Shown here in pieces: positions 16,453-26,529 of a stretch of 64,000 nt of DNA. The translations under genes were made by a program, and so were the position numbers. Position 1 is the stretch's first letter; each line of letters starts with the position of its first letter. Location of the stretch: NCBI RefSeq assembly GCF_008000895.1, contig NZ_CP042823.1, forward strand, positions 3,314,001 through 3,378,000, read 5' to 3'. Source of the stretch: Methylobacterium sp. WL1. Lineage in GTDB: Bacteria; Pseudomonadota; Alphaproteobacteria; Rhizobiales; Beijerinckiaceae. The notes under the pieces were generated by a model that was not told the origin of the DNA, made no database searches, and saw nothing but the letters and a program-made list of their open reading frames with translations.

Positions 16453-17700
16453 ATGGATGCGGGCCTCATGCTGGCGCGCGCGGACGGGTCGGATCGACGC
16501 CTGGTCGCGCTCGAAGCGGAGAACATCCGCCTGAGGGCCCTGCTGATGCAGGCCACCGGCCAGGCGGATTCGGAACGGCAGCGCAGCCGGCGCCTCGGCC
16601 GCATCATCGAGGCCGCGAGCCGCGTCGAGGCCGGTCGCCTCGGCCGTGAGCCGCGCCACGCCTCCGGGGGCCAATCGCTGCACCACCACGCCCTGGAGGA
16701 TGCCGCCGCGTGGTCGGCGCCGTCTTGGGCCGGTGAGCTGACCGCCCCCGGGATGCTCCAGGCCGCCGCGGATGTCCTCGAGGTGCTCGACCGCGACGGG
16801 CGCGTGATCACCGCGGGCGAGAACGGCCCGGCCTGCCTGTGTGTCCGGACCCCAGCGGACACGATCGGTCGTCCCTGGATCGATATCTGGACCCGCGAGG
16901 AAGACCGCGAGGCCGTGGCAGTGGCCCTGGACAAGGCGCGCCTCGGCGGCGCGAGCCGCTTCCAGGCCAAGCTGGAGGCCAGCCGTTCCGTGACGTGGTG
17001 GGACATCGCGGTCACGCCCGTGGGCGGCCAGCGCGGCCATCCCGAGCGGATCCTGGCCGCGTCCCGGGACATCACAGAGCTGAAGCTCACCGAGGCGCGC
17101 CAGACCCTGCTGATGCAGGAACTGTCCCATCGAATGAAGAACACCCTGGCCATGGTCCAGGCGGTGGCGGCGCAGACCCTGCGCAACGCCGGCTCGCTGG
17201 AGGCGGCCGGGGAAGCTCTGGCCGCGCGGCTGCTGGCGTTGGCCCAGGCCCACGACGTGTTGCTGCAAGGCTCCTTCGCGGCGGCCTCCCTGGTCGGCCT
17301 GGTCGAGGGGGCGGTGTCCCTGCACGGCGACGGCGTCGCCGGCCGGTTCCGGGTCGAGGGCGACGACCTCACCCTGGGCCCGCGCCACGGCATGGTGCTG
17401 GCGCTGATGTTGCACGAACTCGGCACCAACGCCGCCAAGTACGGCGCGCTCTCGGTGCCCACCGGGCAGGTGCTGATCGCCTGGGACATCGCAGGCTCGG
17501 GTGACGGCGCCACCCTGCGGTTCCGCTGGGAGGAGGTCGGCGGCCCGCTGGTCGAACCGCCGACCCGGACAGGGTTCGGGACGCGGCTGATCGCCCGCAG
17601 CCTGGCCCACAGCTTCGGGGGGACGGCGCGGTTGAGCTACCCGCCGACCGGCGCGGTGCTGACCTTCGAGGCGCCGCTGGCCGCCGTGACGGCCGGCTGA
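16453..17700 (+). CDS. HWE-family sensor histidine kinase with PAS domain
   Basis: Cytoplasmic sensor kinase of 415 aa. An N-terminal helix (residues 15-60) rich in Glu, Arg and Leu may form a coiled coil. A PAS domain covers about 100-215 (VLEVLDRDGRVITAGEN to RDITELKLTEA). The kinase core is of the HWE type: phospho-acceptor His226 in ELSHRMKNTLAMVQ, the N-box HELGTNAAKYGAL at 321-333, the family-defining Trp-x-Glu in FRWEEVGG (359-361), and GFGTRLI at 374-380. There is no transmembrane segment. HWE kinases in this order often feed the general stress response or act on single-domain regulators. The nearest partner is the convergent Hpt gene, 3 bp past the stop. Confidence 0.9.
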   Translation: MDAGLMLARADGSDRRLVALEAENIRLRALLMQATGQADSERQRSRRLGRIIEAASRVEAGRLGREPRHASGGQSLHHHALEDAAAWSAPSWAGELTAPGMLQAAADVLEVLDRDGRVITAGENGPACLCVRTPADTIGRPWIDIWTREEDREAVAVALDKARLGGASRFQAKLEASRSVTWWDIAVTPVGGQRGHPERILAASRDITELKLTEARQTLLMQELSHRMKNTLAMVQAVAAQTLRNAGSLEAAGEALAARLLALAQAHDVLLQGSFAAASLVGLVEGAVSLHGDGVAGRFRVEGDDLTLGPRHGMVLALMLHELGTNAAKYGALSVPTGQVLIAWDIAGSGDGATLRFRWEEVGGPLVEPPTRTGFGTRLIARSLAHSFGGTARLSYPPTGAVLTFEAPLAAVTAG

Positions 17701-17703
17701 CGG

Positions 17704-18051
17704 TCAGCGGTCCGCGGGGGTTGCTTCGCGCAGATCGCGCAGGGCCGCGATGGTCTCGTCGCGCAGGCTTCGGAGATGTGCGAGTTGCCCCGCGAGGTCG
17801 CCGCCGCCGAGCTTCGCGGCCTGTTCGAAGGTGCGGCAAGCCTGGGACAAGTCCGAGCAGCCGAGCATCCCCGACATCGAGACCAGGGTATGGGCTTCCC
17901 GGGCGTAGTCGGCCTCGCCCTGGTCCGCGCCGTCGAACGCCGTGGCGAGGCTGGTGGCGAAGCGATCGAGCAGGCGCGCGAGCTTCTCGGTGCCGATGAC
18001 ACCTTCGAGTTCGTCGAGCGCGGACCGATCGACGCGGGACTGTGACACCAT
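17704..18051 (-). CDS. Hpt-domain phosphotransfer protein with an altered active-site motif
   Basis: A 115-aa all-helical protein made of one Hpt domain. His54 in REAHTLVSMSGMLGCSDL is the phosphorylatable residue. In the usual HxLKGxAxxxG motif the Lys and Gly after HxL are Val57 and Ser58 here, while the Gly residues at 61 and 64 remain. Start ATG at 18051. It is transcribed toward the HWE kinase (3-bp gap between stops) and away from the histidine kinase at 18217. It may carry phosphate between these kinases and a distant response regulator. That role is inferred from the domain and context. Confidence 0.78.
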   Translation of the reverse strand: MVSQSRVDRSALDELEGVIGTEKLARLLDRFATSLATAFDGADQGEADYAREAHTLVSMSGMLGCSDLSQACRTFEQAAKLGGGDLAGQLAHLRSLRDETIAALRDLREATPADR

Positions 18052-18216
18052 CCGTCTCCGGCAGCGGATTTGCGGAACGCTTCGACAAAAGCGCGCTATT
18101 GCCGCGAGGTCCAGCGGCCGATTCCGATCACACCGGTATGTGCCACCGTTTCCACAGCGTGCCCACCCGGATATCGGCTGAGCGGGGGCGACGGTCGCCC
18201 CGGAGGACCCTGCGCC

Positions 18217-19664
18217 GTGACGGCCTATAGCCTGCGCGCCCGGCTGCTCGCCCTGTGGATCCTGCTGCTGGCCTCGGCGGCGGCCACCGCCTACCTGATG
18301 TTCGGCTTCTACAGCCAATCCACGGCCGTCCAGGTCGCGCAGGCGGAGGTCGCGGTCGGGCGGGCCTGCCGGGAGATCATCGACCGCTACGCCGCTCTCA
18401 CCCGCCGCACCAAGGGTACCATCCCGCGAAGCGAGCTCGGCGGCACCGTCGGGGCGGCGCTCGAACTCTTCCCGGGCATCGAGGGCGGTGTCTGGAGTGC
18501 CGCGGACGGCCCGGTCGCCTACGCGTACCCGACCTACGAGGGCACCGGGCCGAAGACCGACCTCCCCGAGGCCGAGCGCGACAGCATCGCGGGGGTGAAC
18601 GCCCAGGCCCTGCGGGTGGACCACGCCGTGGCGTTCCGCCGGCCGAGCCGCACGCAGGTTCTACTGGTTCAGGGTTGCCCGCTGCACGGACCCGAACCCG
18701 GGCTGACCGCCTGGACGATGGGCCGCGCTCACGTCAACGACGGGCCCGCCTACACACGCTTCCTGGCGGGCCTCGGCTTCCTGGCCGTGACCGTGCTGGG
18801 CTCGGCCGCCTTCCTCGGATGGTTCCTGTACGGGTTCTCGGGCCGGATCGCCCGGTTGGAGGCTGCCCTGGCCGCGCCCCCGCCGGACGGAGAGGACCTG
18901 CCGCGGTTGCAACGGACCGGCGAGCGCGAGCTCGACCGGCTGGTCGATGCCCTCAACGCCGCGGGCGGGCGCCTCCGCGAGGCGCGGGCGCGGGTCGTGG
19001 CCGCGGAACGCCTGGCGGCCGTCGGGCGCCTCGCGGCCAGCATCGCCCACGAGATCCGCAATCCGATCGCGGCGATGCGGCTCAAGGCCGAGAACGCCCT
19101 GGCCAGCGGCACCCCGGAGCGGGCCACCGTGGCCCTGGAGAGCGTGCTCGGCCAGATCGCCCGGGTCGATCACCTGCTGCGCGACCTCCTGAACCTCACC
19201 CAGGCCCGCACGCTCACCCGCAGCCCCACCGACATCGCGGCGCTGCTGTCCGATTGCGCGCGCCTGCACGAGGATCTGGCGAGCGCCGGGGCCGTGAGGA
19301 TCGCGATCGAGGGGGACGCGTTGCGCGGAGCGGACCGGCCGCAGATCGACGGGGTCCAGATCGCCCGCGCCCTCGACAACCTGCTGCTCAACGCGCTCCA
19401 GCACACGCCCCCGGGGGGCCGGGTCCGCCTCACTGCCGAACGCGTGGCGGTCGAGGGCGCGGTGCGCCTGCACCTGCGGGTGAGCGACACCGGCCCCGGC
19501 ATCGATCCCGCGATCCGCCCCGGGCTGTTCGAGCCGTTCGTGACCGGACGGCCGGAAGGGACCGGCCTCGGTCTCGCAATCGTGCGTGAGATCGCTCTAG
19601 CGCATCGCGGCGCCGTCAGGCTGATCGATGGCGCGCCCGAGACCACCTTCGTGCTGGACCTGCC

Positions 19665-19680
<16 letters not shown>
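18217..19680 (+). CDS. Membrane sensor histidine kinase, partner of a sigma-54 regulator
   Basis: Sensor kinase of 487 aa, starting at a GTG with GGAGGA 9 bp upstream. Membrane segment 1 spans about residues 8-29. A periplasmic domain of about 160 residues follows, then membrane segment 2 (FLAVTVLGSAAFLGWFLYGF) and a HAMP-like linker. Next are HisKA with the phospho-His in SIAHEIRNPIAAMRLKAE, and HATPase with DNLLLNALQHTPPGG, DTGPGI and GTGLGLAIV. Its end overlaps the response regulator gene by 16 bp, so the two form a pair. The periplasmic domain was not recognised, so the signal is unknown. Confidence 0.9.
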
Positions 19681-21074
<1,394 letters not shown>

Positions 21075-21221
21075 ACCACTCACAGGCCTGAGAATCGTTC
21101 CGCGACGGGTCTTCTCGAACAATTACAGGGAACAGATGGATTAAGCGGGCGTCAAGCTCGTCACCTGCCGTCCCAGACAGGGTCCGGCCGCGGCGGTATT
21201 CGGGCGGGGGCCAGGATCAGG

Positions 21222-22547
21222 ATGGACAGGACCGATACCGGAGCGGCGGCGCGCGGCGCGACCGTCCGGACTCCCTCCACCAAGGCCCTGCGCGGCCTCG
21301 ACGCCCTCAACTTCTTCCTTGCCGACGTGCGCGACGGGCTCGGGCCCTATTTGGCGATCTACCTGATCGCAGTCCGAGGGCCGGACCAGGGCTGGAACGA
21401 GGCGACCACCGGGCTGGTGATGACCATCGCGGGCATCCTGGGCCTCGTGGCGCAGACGCCGGCCGGCGCGCTGATCGATGCCACCAACCACAAGCGGGCG
21501 ATCGTGATCGGCGGTGCCATCGCGGTCACGGCGAGCTGCCTGATCCTGCCGTTCATCTCGAACTTCTACCTCGTGACCGCCACGCAATCGATCGCTCACG
21601 TGGCCGGCACCATCTTCCCGCCGGCGCTGGCCGCGATCACGCTTGGCGTCGTCGGCCCGAAGATGTTCGCCAAGCGGATCGGCCGCAACGAAGGCTTCAA
21701 CCATGCCGGTAACGCCGCCTCCGCGGCCATCGCCGGCGGCTTGGCCTACTTCTTCGGTCCGATCGTGGTGTTCTGGCTGATGGGCGTGCTGGCCGCGCTC
21801 TCGATCGGTGCCATGCTGCTGGTCCCGGCCGATGCCATCGACGACGACCTCGCCCGCGGCATGACCGAGGGGGAGGCCAAGGCGGACGAACAGCCCTCCG
21901 GCCTGAAGACGCTGCTGCAGAACAAGCCGCTGATGCTGTTCGCCGTCCTCTGCGCGATCTTCCACCTGTCCAACGCCGCGATGCTGACCTCGGTCGGGCA
22001 GCCGCTGACCCATCTCTCCGGCAAGGACCACGCGACGTCGCTGATCGCCGTGTGCATCGTCGCCGCGCAATGCGTGATGGTGCCGGTGGCGGTGTTCGTC
22101 GGCGCCCGGGCCGACATCATCGGCCGCAAACCGATCTTCCTGGCGGCCTTCGGCGTGCTGGCGTTGCGCGGCGTGCTCTACACGTTCTCGGACAACCCGT
22201 TCTGGCTGGTCGGCGTCCAACTCCTCGACGGGGTCGGGGCCGGCATCTACGGCGCCCTGTTCCCGATCGTCGTCGCCGACCTGACCCGGGGCGCCGGGCG
22301 GTTCAACGCAGCCCAGGGGGCGGTGGCCACGGCCCAGGGGGTCGGCGCCTCGGTGAGCGCGACGCTGGCCGGACTGATCATCGTGTCGGCCGGCTATTCC
22401 ACCGCCTTCCTGGCGCTGGCCGCGATCGCCGGGCTCGGCTTCGTCCTCTACCTGACGCTGATGCCCGAGACACGGGGCGGGGAAGCCGCGAGCGGCACAC
22501 CGGATAGCGGCTCCGGCCTTCCGCCGGCCGTACCGGCGGCCGTCTGA
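21222..22547 (+). CDS. MFS transporter
   Basis: A 441-aa carrier with about 12 membrane segments. The loop DATNHKRAIVIGG and DIIGRKPIFLAAFG are the two copies of the MFS intracellular motif, one per half. An N-terminal hydrophilic stretch of about 20 residues precedes FFLADVRDGLGPYLAIYL. The family is found widely in Hyphomicrobiales, but its substrate is not established. It lies directly before a phosphoesterase gene (20-bp gap), so the two are probably one transcript. No binding site for the upstream sigma-54 regulator was recognised. Confidence 0.82.
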   Translation: MDRTDTGAAARGATVRTPSTKALRGLDALNFFLADVRDGLGPYLAIYLIAVRGPDQGWNEATTGLVMTIAGILGLVAQTPAGALIDATNHKRAIVIGGAIAVTASCLILPFISNFYLVTATQSIAHVAGTIFPPALAAITLGVVGPKMFAKRIGRNEGFNHAGNAASAAIAGGLAYFFGPIVVFWLMGVLAALSIGAMLLVPADAIDDDLARGMTEGEAKADEQPSGLKTLLQNKPLMLFAVLCAIFHLSNAAMLTSVGQPLTHLSGKDHATSLIAVCIVAAQCVMVPVAVFVGARADIIGRKPIFLAAFGVLALRGVLYTFSDNPFWLVGVQLLDGVGAGIYGALFPIVVADLTRGAGRFNAAQGAVATAQGVGASVSATLAGLIIVSAGYSTAFLALAAIAGLGFVLYLTLMPETRGGEAASGTPDSGSGLPPAVPAAV

Positions 22548-22567
22548 ACCGCCGACGGGAACCTCCG

Positions 22568-23869
22568 ATGTCCGCCCCCGACCACCAGTCCTCGCCTGCG
22601 CGCGAGCCGCTCGTCTTCCTGCATGTCGGCGACCTGCACCTGCAGGATCCCGATGCGCAGAATGCCCGCGACCTCGCCGCGATCCTCGATCAGATCGCGA
22701 CGATCGCCCCCCAGGACCTGTTCGACTTCGTCTACCTGCCAGGCGATTTGGCCGAGAACGGCTATGCCGCGGAATACCGCATCCTGAAGGACGCGCTCGA
22801 CCGGCATCCGCACCTGCCGCTGCGATTGATCCCGGGCGACCACGACCGCCAGCACGGGCGGATGGACGCGTTCCACGCCTTCGCGGCGAGCCTGGGGGCC
22901 CGGTTGCCGGAACCGATCACCTGGGAGCTGGAACAGCCGCCGTCCGGCTGTCCCGAGACCTGGCCGGTCCTGCTGATCCCGCATTACTGCGCCAGCGCCG
23001 ATATCCAGGGCGTGCGCTGCCTGTTCGTCGACATGATCAGCCCCGGTTTCAGCCGGAAAGGCATCGGCCTCGATTTTCGGCTCGGCGGTTGCCAGACCCA
23101 GTGGCTGAGCGATCAGCTCACCGACGCGGCCGACAAGAAAATACCGTGTGCCGTGTTCATGCATGCCTATCCGGACGACCTGCGCGAGCCCGATGACCGT
23201 CTCGATATCGGAGGTCTGGTCTGGGCGACCCGGGTCCGCCTCGTGGAGATGGGCCACACCCACTACAATGAGCTCGCACCCGATGGCCGGACCCTCTACG
23301 CCGCCGCCCGCTCGGTCGGGCAGAACGAGGACGGCTCGGTCGGTTACGCGGTCGCGGCGATCGATGGGCCGGTGACGAGCTGGCGGTTCCGCGCCCTCGA
23401 CCGGACCGCGCCGTTCGTGCTGATCACAAGCCCGGCCGACCGCCGCGTCGCCACGCTACCGACGACGGATGTGACGTGCGGCATGGCGCTCGACGCCGAC
23501 GGGCGGATCGCCGTCCGGGCCGTCGTGCTCTCGGACGCACCGCCGCGCTACGTCCATTGCCGGGTCGATACAGGCCCGTGGATCCTGATGCACCGGGCGG
23601 AGGGGGCGCGCTGCTATGCGGCGGCGCTGTCCTGGGACGGAGGCGGACGCAGCATCCAGGTCGAGGCGGTGCATGAATGCTGGCCCGGGCACGGCCCGGA
23701 CTACGTCGACACCGACGTGATCGAGCCGGTAATCGCTTTTTCGGACCATGCGGCCGCGCCGCCGATGCCGGAAAATCCGGGTAGCGACGCTGGCCGGATC
23801 CAGAGCTGGGTCGGGAAGGGTATCCGCGGCGACCAGCTCGGACCCAACCGCTACGGCCGCAAGTGGTGA
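22568..23869 (+). CDS. Calcineurin-like metallophosphoesterase
   Basis: Dinuclear-metal phosphoesterase of 433 aa. All five motif blocks are visible: HVGDLHL (21-24), LPGDLAENG (59-65), IPGDHDRQ (90-93, where Asn is commoner than Asp), VFMHAYPDD and EMGHTHYNE. The C-terminal 150 residues (from about 280) form a separate beta-rich domain that was not recognised. No signal peptide. Candidate substrates include cyclic nucleotides and phosphodiesters; sequence alone does not decide. It sits between an MFS carrier (20 bp) and an ArsB-like permease (51 bp), all on the plus strand. Confidence 0.83.
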   Translation: MSAPDHQSSPAREPLVFLHVGDLHLQDPDAQNARDLAAILDQIATIAPQDLFDFVYLPGDLAENGYAAEYRILKDALDRHPHLPLRLIPGDHDRQHGRMDAFHAFAASLGARLPEPITWELEQPPSGCPETWPVLLIPHYCASADIQGVRCLFVDMISPGFSRKGIGLDFRLGGCQTQWLSDQLTDAADKKIPCAVFMHAYPDDLREPDDRLDIGGLVWATRVRLVEMGHTHYNELAPDGRTLYAAARSVGQNEDGSVGYAVAAIDGPVTSWRFRALDRTAPFVLITSPADRRVATLPTTDVTCGMALDADGRIAVRAVVLSDAPPRYVHCRVDTGPWILMHRAEGARCYAAALSWDGGGRSIQVEAVHECWPGHGPDYVDTDVIEPVIAFSDHAAAPPMPENPGSDAGRIQSWVGKGIRGDQLGPNRYGRKW

Positions 23870-23920
23870 TCGTGACCAAGTGGTGAGCCTCGCCACGCCT
23901 CCGGGGGGAGATCGTTAGAC

Positions 23921-25189
23921 GTGTTCGCTGGATTAAGCCTGACACCGAATTTGGCGACCTGGGGCATCGCCGCGCTCGCCACCCTGGGCGTGATCGTGCG
24001 CCCGTTCTCGTGGCCGGAGGCGATCTGGGCGGTGCTCGGCGCCGCCCTTCTGGTCGTGCTCGGCCTCCTGCCCTGGCATGTCGCCCTCGACGGCGTCTTG
24101 AAGGGCACCGACGTCTACCTGTTCCTGGTCGGCATGATGCTGCTGGCCGAGATCGCCCGGAAGGAGGGGCTGTTCGATTGGCTCGCCGGCCTCGCCGTGC
24201 GGGCCGCCAAGGGCTCGCCGACCCGGCTGTTCCTGTTGATCTACCTCGTCGGCACCGTGGTGACGGTGTTCCTGTCCAACGATGCCTGCGCGGTGGTGCT
24301 GACGCCCGCGGTCTACGCCGCCGCCAAGGCCGCCGACGCGGAGCCCCTGCCCTACCTGTTCATCTGCGCCTTCATCGCCAACGCGGCGAGCTTTGTGCTG
24401 CCGATCTCGAACCCGGCCAACCTGGTGGTGTTCGCCACCGACATGCCGCCTCTCGGCCAGTGGCTCGCCACGTTCGCACTGCCCTCGGCGCTGGCGATCG
24501 TCGCCACCTACGCGGTGCTGCGGCTGACCCAGAACAGCCGGCTCAAGGGCCAGACCATCAAGACCGATGTCGAGGCCGTACAGCTCGGCCTCGGCGGCAA
24601 GGTCGCGGGCCTGGGCATTATCGCCACCGCGGGCGCGCTGATCGGCGCCTCGGCCGCCGGCATCGAACTCGGCCTGCCGACCTTTGTGGCCGGCCTCGCC
24701 ACGACCCTGCTGGTGGTGGCGCTCAACCGCGGCGGTCTGGTCGAGGTGGTGAAGGACGTGTCCTGGGCGGTCCTGCCGTTGGTGGCGGGCCTGTTCGTGC
24801 TGGTGGAGGCGCTGGAGAAGACCGGTGTGCTGACCCTGCTGGCCGACACCCTGAAGAGCTACGCCCAGGGCGATCCCACCGCCACCGCCTGGGCGGGCGG
24901 CGCCCTCGTCGCCTTCGGCACCAACCTCGTGAACAATTTGCCGGCCGGGCTGCTCGCCGGGGCTGCGGTCCAGGCCGCCGAGGTTTCTCACAAGGTCGCG
25001 GGCGCGATCCTGATCGGCGTCGATCTCGGGCCGAACCTGTCGGTCACCGGCTCGCTCGCCACGATCCTCTGGCTCACCGCGATCCGCCGCGAGGGCGAGG
25101 ACGTGTCGGCTTGGCAGTTCCTGAAGCTCGGCCTGCTGGTGATGCCGCCCGCCCTCGTGCTGGCCCTCGCCGCCCTGCTGCTCGTCTGA
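23921..25189 (+). CDS. ArsB/SLC13-type inner-membrane transporter
   Basis: A 422-aa permease with about 11-12 membrane segments of the ion-transporter superfamily that includes ArsB. YLVGTVVTVFLSNDACAVVL and SFVLPISNPANLVVF are the two signature half-sites (FLSNDA and ISNPANL) seen in ArsB arsenite carriers. FGTNLVNNLPAGLLAG is the mirrored site in the second half. The start is a GTG at 23921 with GGGGGGAG upstream. No arsR, arsC or arsA is nearby, so arsenite efflux is a family-based suggestion; another anion is possible. Confidence 0.8.
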   Translation: MFAGLSLTPNLATWGIAALATLGVIVRPFSWPEAIWAVLGAALLVVLGLLPWHVALDGVLKGTDVYLFLVGMMLLAEIARKEGLFDWLAGLAVRAAKGSPTRLFLLIYLVGTVVTVFLSNDACAVVLTPAVYAAAKAADAEPLPYLFICAFIANAASFVLPISNPANLVVFATDMPPLGQWLATFALPSALAIVATYAVLRLTQNSRLKGQTIKTDVEAVQLGLGGKVAGLGIIATAGALIGASAAGIELGLPTFVAGLATTLLVVALNRGGLVEVVKDVSWAVLPLVAGLFVLVEALEKTGVLTLLADTLKSYAQGDPTATAWAGGALVAFGTNLVNNLPAGLLAGAAVQAAEVSHKVAGAILIGVDLGPNLSVTGSLATILWLTAIRREGEDVSAWQFLKLGLLVMPPALVLALAALLLV

Positions 25190-25262
25190 GAGACCGGTCT
25201 CCGGTTCCGAGGACGACGCCGCACCAAACCGCCTCGCCCTCCCACGACCGGAGACCCCGATC

Positions 25263-26201
25263 TTGAACGCCGCCCTGCTCTATCCCTTCATCCTGGTCGC
25301 CGGCGCCTTGCAGGCGCTCGGCAATTCCATGAACGCGCGCCTGCGCGACGCGCTCGTTAACCCGTGGCTCGCGGCGACCTACTCGTTCATGCCGATCGTG
25401 ATCGTGTTCACGATCCTGTTCTTCACCATGCCGACGCCGCTGCCGACGCTGCAGACCCTCGGCATGATGCCCTGGTACGCGCCGCTCGGCGGGGTGGCCG
25501 GCGCGGTGGCGGTGTTCGGCGGGCTCGCCTTCGTCGACAAGGTCGGGGCCGGCCCGTTCAACGGCCTGACCATCACGGCCAACATCCTGACCTCCCTGGC
25601 GCTCGACAGCCTCGGCCTGTTCGGCCTGAAGGCCGGGGGCTTCAAGGCGATGCCGTGGCTCGGCGGGCTGCTGATGGTGGTCGGCATCGTGTTCATCGCC
25701 CGCGGCACCGGCCCGAAATCGGACGACGAGCAGGCCGAGTCGGGCAAGGGCGGCCTGATGGCACGGTTGCTCTACCCGTTCATCCTGGTCGCGGGCTCGC
25801 TCCAGGCCGTCGGCGTGGTGCTCAACGCGCAGCTGCGCGGCGCCCTGGTGAATCCCTGGCTCGCCGCCACCGTGTCGTTCATCCCGGTCGCGTTGGTCTT
25901 CCTGTTCGTGTTCCTGCTCCGCCCGACCCCGCTGCCGACCCGGGCGGACGTAGCCCGGGTGCCGTGGTGGGGCGCGCTGGGCGGCATCGCCGGGGCGGTG
26001 GCGGTGTTCGCCGGCCTGCTGTTCGTTGACAAGGTCGGAGCCGGCGCCTTCAACGGTCTGCTGATCACCGCCAACCTGTTCACCTCCATCGCCATCGACC
26101 ATTTCGGTTGGCTCGGCATGAAGCGCGTCCGCGCCGGGATCGGTCGGCTGATCGGCGGCTTGCTGATGGCAGCCGGCATCGTGCTAATCTCGGTGTTTTG
26201 A
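25263..26201 (+). CDS. DMT-family transporter made of two tandem DUF606 units
   Basis: Membrane protein of 312 aa formed by two similar halves. Unit 1 runs from LLYPFILVAGALQALGNSMN to about residue 152. Unit 2 starts LLYPFILVAGSLQAVGVVLN near residue 170. Each unit repeats NPWLAAT, PTPLPT, GGxAGAVAVF, FVDKVGAG and FNGL, with about 5 membrane segments. A charged linker (KSDDEQAESGKGG) joins them. DUF606 proteins usually have a single unit of about 150 aa, so this is a fused duplication. The start is a TTG at 25263. The substrate is unknown. Probably co-transcribed with the ArsB-like gene 73 bp upstream. Confidence 0.82.
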   Translation: MNAALLYPFILVAGALQALGNSMNARLRDALVNPWLAATYSFMPIVIVFTILFFTMPTPLPTLQTLGMMPWYAPLGGVAGAVAVFGGLAFVDKVGAGPFNGLTITANILTSLALDSLGLFGLKAGGFKAMPWLGGLLMVVGIVFIARGTGPKSDDEQAESGKGGLMARLLYPFILVAGSLQAVGVVLNAQLRGALVNPWLAATVSFIPVALVFLFVFLLRPTPLPTRADVARVPWWGALGGIAGAVAVFAGLLFVDKVGAGAFNGLLITANLFTSIAIDHFGWLGMKRVRAGIGRLIGGLLMAAGIVLISVF

Positions 26202-26529
26202 TCGCGCGCGGAGCAACGGCCGCGGATTGACCCGAGCGCCGGAAAGCTCGACTTCCGCAGGGGCCCGGGCCGCCGCTACGGCCTCCCGGGCCGCGACGCC
26301 GAACGCGGAACCGATGACCGTTCAACGTCTTGCGAGGTCGCCCAGCGGAAGCCCGGCCCCACCCGCGTGGGTCGGGACCGGCACCGGTCCAGGATCGGGC
26401 CTCGCAATGACCCTACGCCTTTCGAACCGCCGGTGGCACGCGCCTCAAGAACCTACCCCCTAAGGTCATCTCGCAAAGCCAAGGCAGCGCGCCGCCAGAC
26501 TGTCGAACCTGAGGTTCGAGAGGCGCACC
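26202..26529. other. Intergenic region of 328 bases
   Basis: No convincing gene. It holds a 7-bp inverted repeat GCCCGGG (26263-26269) with CCCGGGC (26285-26291), which may end transcription of the DUF606 gene. Near the end is a second inverted repeat at 26503-26519, listed separately. Its composition is slightly more mixed than the neighbouring genes, and a promoter for the acyltransferase should lie here, though none was identified with confidence. Confidence 0.5.
26503..26519. promoter_or_regulatory. Inverted repeat just before the acyltransferase ribosome site
   Basis: TCGAACC, loop TGA, GGTTCGA: a perfect 7-bp inverted repeat ending 10 bp before the ATG at 26530. It abuts GAGAGG, the likely ribosome site. 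It could be a small operator or an RNA hairpin that limits translation. Confidence 0.35.
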
